NCBI GenBank assembly: GCA_964019415.1
Contig: OZ025878.1
Location: forward strand, 4,344,512-4,408,511
Reading direction: 5' to 3'
Source of the DNA: Ianthella basta
Taxonomy: Eukaryota > Porifera > Demospongiae > Verongiida > Ianthellidae
Length of the DNA stretch: 64,000 bases
Of the stretch, positions 31,919 to 52,800 are shown piece after piece. The notes under the pieces were generated by a model. That model saw nothing but the letters and a program-made list of their open reading frames with translations, was not told the origin of the DNA and did not search any database. Position numbers and translations under genes: made by a program. The stretch's first letter is position 1. Each line of letters starts with the position of its first letter.

Positions 31919-32783
31919 TCATTTCTTCTTCTTGGCTTCTTTCTGCTTTTTCTTGTCCTTTTGCTTCCGGTCTCTTGCTGTGCTGACATGAATCAACCGG
32001 TACACGCCATACCCTGCATGCATGTGCCGTAAGATGACACTCCTATCCAACACAAAGCTAATCATACATTGACCTAGTGATGCAACCTTGCACTGTAAAC
32101 ATGAAAACAGCAATTGCAAACATGGGGAAAAGTGGACGTGTGATATCTACCTCAGCAGCGAGTTCAAAAGAGGGTATACATAGGTGCCACTTATACTCAC
32201 TAATGACTGCTGCATAGCCTGTACAAGGACTGCTTGCGGACCTTTAATATAATACTTTACATATGGTTATCATTTACACAGTAATACTTAACTCAAATGT
32301 ATGATACATGTGTACGCTATGCAGTTGATTTGCCAGAGACCTACTGCTATGTACAGTGAAACATGCCTAAGATGGTCTTTGTGTAAGGCAGCCATCTCTG
32401 TAAACAGCCAGCCTCCCTGGCCCCAATCGCGATATAGCATTATTGCAATCTACCTCTGTAGAGGAGCCACCTCTCTATCAAGGTCAGCTATAGCTGGCCC
32501 ACAGGTGGCTGTCTTAGACAGGTTCCACCGTATTCAGCTACATTCTTATGTCAACCTGCTCAGTGCGGTCTAAGTCTACACCGACACTAACATTTTCAGA
32601 ATCGCAAACACCAAACATGCTTTATCCAGTTTCTTTCAGGAACTTACCAATAATAACCACAAAGATAACAGTGAAGATAAGCAAATATATCTGCAGAGTA
32701 TTGGACACCTCGTGCCAGTGAGGTTTGTCCACGCTTTCCAATGGTACGCTAGACTCGGGCTCTACAGTGGGTTCGGACGCCAT
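31919..32783 (-). CDS. Small single-pass membrane protein with Lys-rich C-terminus, unrecognised
   Basis: Exons on the minus strand: 32783-32648, 32241-32201 (41 nt), 32092-31919 (TGA); phases close to 116 residues. The N-terminus (MASEPTVEPESSVPLES) is acidic, then one strongly hydrophobic segment at residues 31-45 (LQIYLLIFTVIFVVII), a middle region (ASLGQCMISFVLDRSVILRH) and a tail of Lys/Gln/Glu ending EAKKKK. The last four residues provide lysines at -3 and -4, the pattern of a KKxx ER-retrieval signal, suggesting ER residence with a cytosolic C-terminus. I do not recognise the family. The gene ends 162 bp from the convergent PEX11C stop and starts 203 bp after the pyruvate kinase stop. 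Intron 1 contains a MITE. Confidence 0.65.
32352..32532. repeat. MITE, 180 bp family, copy 2
   Basis: Starts TACAGTGAAACATGCCTAAG and ends GTCTTAGACAGGTTCCACCG followed by TA. Opposite internal orientation to copies at 20788 and 35046, with shared GGCCCACAGGTGGCTGTCTT and ACAGCCAGCCTCCCTGGCCC blocks. Confidence 0.8.
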
Positions 32784-32986
32784 TTCTTCAGTCCTATACC
32801 TATGGGATACGTATTACGCAATACCAACCATACAGTATATTGTCATGCTGTTACATATCTACCCTACACTTCGCGACAGGTCTACTCCTGCCGCTCTCCA
32901 ACAAACCGTACTACTATATAGTTATACGTTTGTGCTCGCAGCGTTACACTCCACCCACCCTTATAGTGGGCGTGTCCCTTAGAGGG

Positions 32987-42877
<9,891 letters not shown>

Positions 42878-43033
42878 TTCCCTTTAGACGAATACAGTGT
42901 GTCTCCTGTCAAAATTGTGCTCGCGCTCAAGTATACACGCCCGCCCTTCCTTCGCCGTGGGCTCCTAGTTGGACCGCCTGCCAATCACATGCTCGGAAAT
43001 CACGTGACTTCGCCCAAGGGCACGCCGTAAAAG
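42878..43033. promoter_or_regulatory. Bidirectional promoter pyruvate kinase / AP-3 sigma
   Basis: 156 bp between divergent start codons. It contains CCAAT at 42981-42985 and the palindromic E-box TCACGTGA at 43000-43007, inside ATCACGTGAC, which differs at one position from the CLEAR/TFEB consensus GTCACGTGAC. The E-box lies 27 bp before the AP-3 sigma ATG. Confidence 0.55.
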
Positions 43034-46000
43034 ATGATAAAGTTTATCCTCGTCTTTAACAATCAGGGCAAGGCCCGTCTTGTCAAGTTCTACATGAACT
43101 TCGTGAGTGGAGATTGATGGTTTACAGATAAGCTTAACACTGTAGTGGTCTTGTGCGTGAATTGGGTTTCTGCCCCTGCCACGAAGTGCCTAGCTACTGT
43201 GTGAACATGGTACCTGTAGTGTGGAGTATGTCATCCTGCAGTGCAGCGCTGCAGTACTCGGCATTACTTCCCATTGTTGCCATTATTACTGAAAACTGTT
43301 CCCTGGCCCATTGGAAGTTCCATTCCTGTGCACCTAGTCATGTGACTGATGTTCACATTTATATTACCCGGGTACATGGTGGACAGGGGAGGGCCAAGTG
43401 ACTGTACATGGTGGACAGGGGAGGGCCAAGTGACTGTACATGGTGGACAGGGGAGGGCCAAGTGACTGTACATGGTGGACAGGGGAGGGCCAAGTGACTG
43501 TACATGGTGGACAGGGGAGGGCCAAGTGACTGTACATGGTGGACAGGGGAGGGCCAAGTGACTGTACATGGTGGACAGGGGAGGGCCAAGTGACTGTACA
43601 TGGTGGACAGGGGAGGGCCAAGTGACTGTACATGGTGGACAGGGGAGGGACTAGTGACTGTGCATGATGGACAGGGGAGGGCCAAGTGACTGTGCATGGT
43701 GGACAGGGGAGGGCCAAGTGACTGTACAGTAGAACTCTGCCTTGTGGACACTCTGGAAAGTGGACAGATTGATTTTATAGAGCTGTAAAGTTTGAAGGCC
43801 TATTCTAGCGATGTGAATGTGTGCGTCCCCTTGATATGCAGGCACCCTGCTAATCAGTGCTTAGTGAGGACATCACCTGGTGCACAAGTGTATACTGTAC
43901 TAACTCACCCGATGACCATGTATTCAGTATTTATCTACCAGCACATAATGTATCTAGCATTTCATTGATCTTACAATAAAGTTGTGCTAGCTAGGACAAG
44001 CAGTATGGTGTGATAGGGGTTGCCTGGGCAGAAGGGAATGACTGACATGTGCTAAATGAGGCGAAGCAAATGTTCCTTACAGCTTAGCCACAGAGTGGGC
44101 TGGTACTTGTTCCTAGTTGCTTAAGCTAGTTGAACCCATAGTGAATTGTTGGTTGAGACTGGGTGATGGTATTTCCCACTTTGATTAGTTTGATACGTGT
44201 CCAAGGTCAGATGTGTGAGTTTCCCACAGCGTAGCACCGGTTCTTCCTTCTAACTTGTGTTTCCTTTCCAACCGTTAGTCGGAAGATGAGCAGCAGCAGA
44301 TTCTCAAGGAAACCTACCAGGCAGTGTCACGGAGGGATGACTTGTCATGCAACTTCCTGGAGACTACTGGGTAATGCAGTTGTAGTAGATGTCACCTGTT
44401 GACTCCTTGAAGCTCTTGACATCACTAGCCATGCAAAAGCAGCAACAAAACAAGACATGATATGCAATCTGCACACTATCGTTGCATCACTTTGCTGTTA
44501 TTGGAATGAGTGATACTGTTGATCTCCAACGGATACTGAATGCTGTGTGAAATGTGTGGATGACCCTTTGTAGGGATGTCTTAGCTGGGATTCAACGGTG
44601 CTCACTGTATGCCTGTACATGTTGCTTACTTGTGTATGATCCTTGATCACAACGAGCAGTGGAGTACCACTCACATTAGGTTGCTGTTGCTGTTACTTCA
44701 GCAATGTTGTTGGGACCTATGGTGTCACTGTTATGGGTGTACTATACTTCCTTCTGTACAGTGTCACGGGTGACAGCGACTTCAAACTGATATATCGGCA
44801 TTATGCTACACTATACTTTGTATTCTGTGTGGACCAATCGGAAAGTGAGCTTGGTGTTCTGGACCTTATTCAGGTGAGAAGCATATACACACATGAGCAT
44901 GTGAGTGCAGGAAGCTCCAGCAGTGATATGTCATCACATAAGTGCTCTGAAACAGGTACTGTTTCTTACATAGGCATTGTACCAGACTATTTTCCCCCCC
45001 AAGAAAGCCGTCTACCTATGTGAGGCTACTACACTAGTAGGGATGGACATATTCATGTCCCAATAATATGGCAAGCAACAATTGTCCTTGAACTAGGATT
45101 GGATTGGATTGGATTGGATTGAACTATGATAATAATATCGTTTCAGTGACATATCATAGCAAAGTAGAGAAAGGAGCAGCACTTTGAGTGCTGATGGAAC
45201 AGCTAGTTGTGTGTGTTCTAGATCTACAACAAAGCGAAATAGCTCAATTGCCCGAGATGTAGAGTTCAAACTTGGTAAGAAAGAAAAACAGTACGTACGA
45301 ATGTGTTGGGTTTGTCAGTCCACTGTCCCTAATGAGTGAGTACAGGCCGGTGTGTAGAATGTGTATGTCAGGTTAACGCGCTCACTAGCAACTGTAGTTG
45401 ACTAATATAGCCATGCCCTTCATCTGGTGTAATAGTCTACCTATGTGCAACAATGTGGAGTTTTCTTCATGTGTGCAGGTATTTGTGGAAGCTTTGGACA
45501 AGTGCTTTGAGAATGTGTGTGAATTGGACCTCATTTTTCATGTGGATAAAGTGCAGAACATCCTTCAAGAGATTTGCATGGGTGGAATGGTGGTGGAGAC
45601 CAGTCAGGCCGAGATACTTACCCACGTTGATGCTCAGAGCAAGCTGGAGAAGTCTGAAAGCAATGTATCGGGAGCGGTTAAGGTATGCTAGCTACTGTGA
45701 ATGCCACGTTGTTGCTTAAGTTCATGCTTCACTTCTAGTGATACATATGACAACCATAATCACATGTTCGTGTTGGTCAGAGCTAGCACTCCTTTGGAAG
45801 TCACTTGACAACCAAAGCCAGTATGTGTACAAAGCATTGTTATGCAATAACCATTGTGCTGCATCGTAGCACATTAATTTTGTTGTTGTAATTGAAGATT
45901 GCATCATGGGTAGTTCTCTCAAAAGTCGCTAGCCAAAGATTTGATTTTCCCAAATGTTTTGGCAGCTCACTGCTAAAGTGGCAGATACACAGAATGAGCA

Positions 46001-46471
46001 AGATTCTGAGACACAATGTCATTTAGAAGCAAATTGGTCGGCTAGCTGAACCTAGTAAATATATGGAACAATGTGACGAATGAATAGAAGTCACAGGAGC
46101 CCATTTTATTTGGAGAAATGCAAATGGCCGCTTTTAGTTTGAGAGTTGTAGCTGCTATTTCAGGGCTCGTACCATGTCCTGGTTTTCGGTGTTTGGTGCA
46201 GTCCCTCATGTGCACTTAGACCCAATGCATTGTACTACGGCTGGCAACTACATGCTATATGGCTTTTTGTGTGAAACTCATTACCAATTGATATTTTTAT
46301 TGCATTAGATTGAGTGTGTAGTGTGAGAGGATAACCTTTGTCCACTCTCTCTCTTTCTTCTTACAGAGTGCCCTCAGCTCTGCTCCGAACAGAGCATTCT
46401 CAGCTGCAAAGAATATTCAGTCTGGTGGCATCAAACTACCAAGCATCAAACTGCCAGGGTCACATTCTTAA
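43034..46471 (+). CDS. AP3S: AP-3 complex subunit sigma
   Basis: Exons: 43034-43102, 44279-44370, 44762-44873, 45479-45682, 46367-46471 (TAA); phases close to 193 residues, the family length. MIKFILVFNNQGKARLVKFY is the longin-like small adaptin start; SEDEQQQILKETYQAVSRRD, KLIYRHYATLYFVFCVDQSE, VFVEALDKCFENVCELDLIF and HVDKVQNILQEICMGGMVVE follow, with a short Ser-rich tail. AP-3 (delta, beta3, mu3, sigma3) sorts cargo from endosomes to lysosomes and lysosome-related organelles. An invertebrate single gene cannot be assigned to AP3S1 or AP3S2. Intron 1 contains a 32-bp minisatellite. Confidence 0.96.
43372..43728 (+). repeat. Minisatellite, 32-bp unit, about 11 copies
   Basis: Unit contains TACATGGTGGACAGGGGAGG then GCCAAGTGACTG. 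Copies are nearly identical apart from a few variants near 43650-43700 (TGCATGATGG, GGGACTAG). Because 32 is not a multiple of 3 all frames stay open, creating false 100-130 residue frames. Confidence 0.95.
45098..45121 (+). repeat. (GGATT)n pentanucleotide repeat
   Basis: About four to five GGATT units in AP-3 sigma intron 3; short and otherwise unremarkable. Confidence 0.8.
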
Positions 46472-47187
46472 TGTAATATTAAGTTGTCTGTTTAATTAAA
46501 AGTGGCACTGTGCTTTTTGAGGAATGTATGTGCTTGTATGGTGTAATGGCATTCTGTTGGCACCTGGATGTATGTATTGCCATCTGTCAGTAGTGATGAG
46601 CTCAGACCCAGATATATTGTGACTGTTCTGGTCTGCTGGTAGTCTTATTGGAAGTCGCTGCCTTTGGACCATGAGTCTTTCTCAACTGCATTTGTCTTAA
46701 CTGGTGTGCTTGATTTGGAAGAGAGTGACAGCACCACACAAAGAAGTGATGGCAGGTGTTCCAGCCTATAGCTAGCTGTTTAGGAACATTTCAACCCTCT
46801 GGCATGTGGGTCTAGGATACCAATAAAAACAAAGGTGCTAATATTTGCCGATGGTGTTGTCACTGCATGCATGCATGGAATGGCACCAGGGAGTTCTGTT
46901 ACTATCCAAAGCCATGTCAGCATCACACTTAACACAGGTGCCTGATGTCATTGTCTGCAGCTTGTGCTGGTATATGTCGTACTGGTGGCCATGGTCTTTT
47001 CATTGTAGCACTCCATAGCTACATGTACTGATAAAAGTACACATAATTATTGCAGCTGCCATTGTGGTGGTGGTGTTTATGTTCCTTGCTGTATGTGAGA
47101 GCCAAATTCTTGCATGAATTGCATGCATATTATGCCAGATTTGCAAGTGGGAAAAGCAACTGTTAAAGTATAATAACGTCATTTACA
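46472..47187. other. Convergent intergenic region AP-3 sigma / FBXO3-like
   Basis: A possible poly(A) signal ATTAAA lies at 46495-46500 for AP-3 sigma. No other feature was recognised. Confidence 0.5.
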
Positions 47188-48498
47188 TTAAGTACGAAAG
47201 TCATAGAGTGAATTGATGGCAATGGAAGAGAAGGGTTCTAGGTGGACTTGAGGCAGGGGCAGCTGGAATTCCTTGTTACTTAGGAGTGTTCGCACCACAA
47301 GGTAGCCTTCAAGAATAGCATTCTGGTGTGGCACCTGCACTAGCTTGCTCACACACTCCACTGCACAACCTGGTAGACAGGTTACACTGCTGTCAGGTAA
47401 GGTCTGCAATGCGAATGTGCTGGAGTGTGAGTCAACTTTGTGGCCATTGATCTTGACACAGTCCCGCACCAGCCAGCAACCTTCCTTCAGTGGTGCATCC
47501 TCTGACAACTCTACGGTGAGACACAGAGCACTAAGGTAGCACTCATCTGACAGCACAGCATGGTCAGGGACTACAGCAGTGGCCACACGTATGGTAAAAC
47601 CACCAGTGACAGCCACGGAATCTGGATGGAGAATGAATCGCGTCAGCTGGTGGTCTTGGTTTGTTACATGGTAGTACTGAAGCCTGTCTGCCTCAGCAGA
47701 TAGCCACTCGGCAAATGTGCTTGCTGTGGGCATTCGCCTCCATTGGGTTAACCCCGTGCTGCCACCGTGCTCATGAGATACACTGTGTATGGGCACAGAG
47801 ATGGAGTATGCTAGGAACACATTCCCCATAGGAACCTTTGAATACTCTGCACCATCTTCACCTGTGACCATTAACAAACAAGTACTGCATGTCTTGGAGG
47901 GTCCAGAGCCATGGGTGCCGGCAATGGTGGTAAAATGGTATCTCCGTGGATCCCAGCTTGGACCCATATCAACGAGCTCAACATCGTTACTTCCCAACAG
48001 GTGCAGCATCTTTTGCTGGATGATACCTCCATCATCACAGTACTTGACGCCCCCCAGAGGTATGGACTGCACACCGTGCAGCCTCATTGAGCACCTGTAG
48101 TCATTAGGAAGGCGAATTCCTAGTTTTCGTTCCAGCCTATCCAGCTCCCTCTCGCTCAATCCGCGAGAGGCCATCAGTTCACAGTAGGCTACGGGGCATC
48201 TAGCCTGCAAGGTAGACTCGATCTGGTCCCACGTCGACTTCACCTGAGGATAGCAGAACCTGTAACGACCAAATTCTCTACACAGGTAGAGCCATTGTTC
48301 GCACCAGCTCTTCGCACCATCAGTGCCTGTGGGGAGCTCTTCGCAACCCCAAACGCGTCCGCAGTGTCGCCTCCACAGCGGACCGTTCTGCCTAATAGCG
48401 AAGTACAGGGATGAGGAGGCTTGGGACAGACAAACAACATCGCGAAGATCCAGGTACTGACATACGCGCCAGAGCGCTGTGGCAGGAAGGGAATTCAT
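47188..48498 (-). CDS. FBXO3-like F-box protein, intronless
   Basis: A single 436-residue frame. Residues 1-45 form an F-box (LPATALWRVCQYLDLRDVVC; LWRRHC). Residues about 115-250 match an SMI1/KNR4-like domain (LDRLERKLGIRLPNDYRCSM, RLHGVQ, then GLTQW and FAEWLSAEADRL), and the C-terminal part (GGFTIRVATAVVPDH...CWLVRDCVKINGHKVD) has the shape of a diverged ApaG/DUF525 beta domain. This three-domain order is that of FBXO3, a substrate receptor of an SCF ubiquitin ligase. The ApaG part is much diverged. Unlike every neighbour the gene has no intron. Confidence 0.8.
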   Translation of the reverse strand: MNSLPATALWRVCQYLDLRDVVCLSQASSSLYFAIRQNGPLWRRHCGRVWGCEELPTGTDGAKSWCEQWLYLCREFGRYRFCYPQVKSTWDQIESTLQARCPVAYCELMASRGLSERELDRLERKLGIRLPNDYRCSMRLHGVQSIPLGGVKYCDDGGIIQQKMLHLLGSNDVELVDMGPSWDPRRYHFTTIAGTHGSGPSKTCSTCLLMVTGEDGAEYSKVPMGNVFLAYSISVPIHSVSHEHGGSTGLTQWRRMPTASTFAEWLSAEADRLQYYHVTNQDHQLTRFILHPDSVAVTGGFTIRVATAVVPDHAVLSDECYLSALCLTVELSEDAPLKEGCWLVRDCVKINGHKVDSHSSTFALQTLPDSSVTCLPGCAVECVSKLVQVPHQNAILEGYLVVRTLLSNKEFQLPLPQVHLEPFSSIAINSLYDFRT

Positions 48499-49821
48499 CG
48501 CAAGCTACCTTGCCTGTAGCTACACACGGTCGAACTGCTTCGTCATGCAGAAGTCGACCCGTAATAAGGGGAAATCCCTATAGTGTGCCTTCAACCTTGT
48601 TATATTTCTTCGATTGAGCCCTAAGATCCAGATATATGCCGACCGCAGAACATGGAAAAAGCATTCCAAGATTAAAGTGGATTGAGTTATTAACAACAGT
48701 TCAGCTTTTGCTAGGAGGGGCAGCTGCAATGAGTTGGATTGCTAGCAGGAAGCCCCCCTAGGCTTATGTTGAGGTAAATCGGAGCTTAGCCATTTATTGC
48801 TACAGCTGGAAATTCAGCAGGTGTAGTAATTCGGCAGCTAATGTTGCCTTTGCAGCAGTCAGCTCTATGTAGTACAGCACAGGCCATCATAGCCCACCAA
48901 CCAGCTGCATTTAATTGCCTTTGCACTGCTGACATGTCTGCACATAAAGAATAGCTAACATATTTAAATTCACAACATAAATTTCTCATGCCATCACGAT
49001 TTTGGCAGCCTGTCTCTTCATACCAAGTGAGTGATGCTTCACTGGGTGTGGGAGCAGCAATGCTTGATCAACACTGCATGCCTTTCAGTTTCAAAAATGT
49101 GGATACTCTTTGTAATTAGCTATGCAGAAGTGCCTATATATGTTGACTGCACGTACAGTGGAACCCTATAATGCGGACACCCTTCGGAACAACAGAAGTG
49201 CCCTGATTATAGCGGAGTCTGCATTTCAAGGAGAAGTTTATACAGGTAGAATAAACCAATCGTTGGGACTTTAGAAAGTGTCCACATAATCAAGGTTTCC
49301 GCAAGGCGGGGTTACACTGTATAGGCAGAAAGTAGGGGCTAGCAACCCAGATCTTGAGCCAATAATTTATATCATTGCACAATGCATTGTATGCCTGTCA
49401 GTCAGAATATTATTGTATGCACTACATACATAATACTACTGCAGTTGACACTGGCCTGCATGGTGCATGACTATAGCTGGTGGAGCTTGAGGCAGGCCTA
49501 AGAGGTGCATGGAAAGGATACAGTAGTACTGTCTTGTAAAGGCCACCTCGAGATCTGCATGGTTAATCATTTCAAATTGACTCAATTCACGAATGACTGC
49601 TAGATCACATGCTAGAATCTGAGTATATACATGTGTCAAGGTGTAGCTTTACTTTGGTGAAGCAGCAGTGCCAATTTGCTCTCAGAGGAGCTTCCTTGCT
49701 TTTATCGTATGTAGAAACATACGTACAACTCAAAGCAGCCATGCAACTGGCCATCATTGAGAAATGATAATCGAAATTTAGTTGAAATAATATATAATAT
49801 TATATATGAACACAAGAAATA
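48499..49821. other. Intergenic region between TAPT1 3' end and FBXO3-like 5' end
   Basis: About 1.3 kb. Contains a MITE (49154-49321) and otherwise no recognised gene, RNA or repeat. Confidence 0.45.
49154..49321. repeat. TIR-bounded MITE
   Basis: Starts TACAGTGGAACCCTATAATG; the right end reverse-complemented reads TACAGTGTAACCCCGCCTTG. About 168 bp, with CGGACACC and GTGTCC blocks inside each end. Shares the TACAGTGKAACC tip with the other MITEs here. Confidence 0.7.
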
Positions 49822-52800
49822 CTATTTCAATGGAATAGTGCATATGGGACGCCTGTGCAGCTCTGAGAATAGCTCTAAGTTGACCGGAGCCTGACCCTTC
49901 CCCTTCTCAGAGGTCTGTGTGGTCACTGAATGTGCCTTCCTCAGAAGAGCCAGCCCAAGCACAACCTTCACTACAACAAGACTGCAAGTAAGCAAAATGC
50001 AACATGGGATGTTAAACAGCAGCAGTCAAGTACTTGTGGTTTGGTGCATTGTGTACAGAACTGAATGTGTGCATGAAATTATAATATGGATATGCACATA
50101 ATGGTCCAGAGTGAAACAGATATACTGTACATGCCATAGATTAGCATACATTGTATGTATGTAGATGTCCAATGGTCAGCCTGTACAAAATCTCAGTGCA
50201 CTTGTACATTGTATTATCCACATGTACGAATGTGAGAAGAGGGAATAGCTGAGCAGTACAAATAGCATGGTACATATGGCACCCTTAATAAGCAATCCAA
50301 CACTCTAAGTCACCAGCACACTCACATAGCAAATATTTGCAAGAGAAGCAGCCAACTCCTGATGCTCTCCAGCTTCACATTTTGCTGTATGGTCTGTAGC
50401 ACCTGGCAGTAGTGGCAGATAGCAGCATGCAACAGTTTCAGGTGTGCATGAATACCAACACAGCACAAAAGCAGTACATGAGTAGCTAAAGAGTGAGTCC
50501 TCTAAAGGAGCTGTATTCTGATACATGCCCCACACAGACAAGTGGGAGGGGGCAATATGGCATACAGTCTACCCATGTAGGTTTAATAATTGCAGACTGC
50601 CAGTGCTGGTTCTTACCAGACATGCGAATGGAAGAGGAATGAAGCCAAGTCTCCCAGACACCAAATCAGTGTTTGTCTGCAAGCAAAACAGAACACACAG
50701 CAGACGAGGCAGACCAATGTCAGTATACTATGTATGTAGTTGCATTCAAAATGCTGAAACAGCTCACATACACAAGGTGGAATGATGTGCATACTGTATG
50801 TACAGTAACACAGCATAAGAGCATCCATGGTTCTCTCATACCATACACAATTGTAGCACTCTCATACTTCATTCCCCTACATTACAGTGGATCAATATGC
50901 TTTGTTCATTGGCTTTCCTTCTACACTTTGCCTGTGCAAAGAACAGTATGAATGTCAAAACTAGAGCCCTTTGAAACGTGGCGAGGACAGTTGAGCATCT
51001 CCAAATGAAGAGTATAATCTGTCCAATAGCATACAGTAATTCATATCCTTCTGTCTGTGGATGTGGAGTTGGTGTTGGTCAAAAGGCTCCTCTCAATTTA
51101 ATGTCTTTATCACTATTAACTTGTACTGTATTTACGTACTTTAAATAGCAGACGTTTTGTCAGCAAAACTGCACCTGCTTTCAGCACTCAGCCCACTATA
51201 TATACAGGCTACTCAATGTACAGAGCCACCACATTTACACTGGAGCAAGCTCGGTTGAAATTGTTCTTAAAATGGTGAAATCAGTGAGTGTAAAGAGATA
51301 CTTGGTTTACCTGCCAAGGATGTGCACCCGATATTGTGTACATAGTTCCAACACCAATGGATGCCTACCTTTCGTCCACTGCTGGCAACATCTGTGAACA
51401 AGATGTTCAGGTAATCGTTGTAGACCTAAAGAAGGTAGCAAAGAGAATAAATCTGGCTTCCTGCCTGTGTTGTGCATGGGCAAGATAATGTAAAAGCCAC
51501 ATATCACCTCAAACAATCAGTTTGCAGCATAATACGTATATGATTTTACACTGGCCACTATCAAGGGTGTGCCTATTTCACTGTCAAAGAACAGCAAGGA
51601 GAGCACGAGTCTGTGTTGGTTGTACGCTTGTTGAGTGTGAGCACACAGCATAAGGTCACAATTCCTAACACAGATCAAGCATACCACATCAGAAATGTAT
51701 CTTTCTATAGGATAGATTCTGGCATCCTTGTTCATCCACAACATCATACTGCCACCTGTATGGTACTTGGTTCATACACTTATTCACCTATATTCTTTGT
51801 ACCAGTTTCGTCAATGAATACCCGTTGTGAGGTGTGGTATTCACTTTCACTACTAGACTATCTTTCTTGCTTGCATGCACATAGAGGTGGCCGGAAGTAG
51901 GGAATAGTAAGCCATTCTATCCAAAACTGCGACATGTGTATTAAAATACAGCTCATACACAAATACTAACTGCACATGAATAGCAGTACAAGACCATACA
52001 AGCAGTACTATTGCTCTTCTCTAAACACAACATCATAACATACGAATCTAACTAATTTTACTGAACAGTCTATTTACCCATCTCCTACACACCTCTGGCT
52101 CAATGTTGTTGAACTTCAGTAAAAAGGCATGTTTTATCCAGTCCACAAGCACCTCACTGCCGAGGATGAGGATAACATCCGGTAGCAACTCCTGTAGATG
52201 GTCTGCACAGACACATGAAGCATACAGAGTACTTCATACCCTGACTACGTATGTACACACACATTGACACACTTAGCATTGTACAAAAGCTAGTGTGAAA
52301 ATGGCTGAAAGTGGTTACAAAGCAAGTTTACTAAGCTACTTAGAAACCAAGTTTAGGTGAACCCTTTCCAGCCCATTCAGACAGCCTATGCTTGTATTTG
52401 CAAGCCAAGTTTACTAAACTGGCTCTGAACTACATAGCTTTAACCGTACAGTGTAAACATAGTTTTGGCATAGCCACTGCCTATTATGTGACGACATGGT
52501 ACAGAGGGCACTATGATGCTGTGTACAGTACAGTATGTACAGTGCCTACAGCTATAGTTAGCAACTTTAAGGAATTAGTACTGTTACATAAAAATGAAAG
52601 AAAAAGAATGAAAGCTAGAAATTCCACATCAACCATCCAGAACATACGTACCCAGATCCCAGTTGAATTGTGCCAAATTCCTCATGCACACAATAAAGAT
52701 GAGAACAACATTGCCAAAGCGCTCACGCATGTCTGCAGGAGCAATGAGAAAGCAGGGAGTGGGAGTATTGCTGCAAGTTAAAATAACTGAGAGAACACTG

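Noticed and set aside
43264-43751. Long minus-strand frames with repeated HLALPCPPCTVTW-like peptide
   Set aside because: All frames of the 32-bp minisatellite are open because the unit lacks stops; it lies within an intron of AP-3 sigma.
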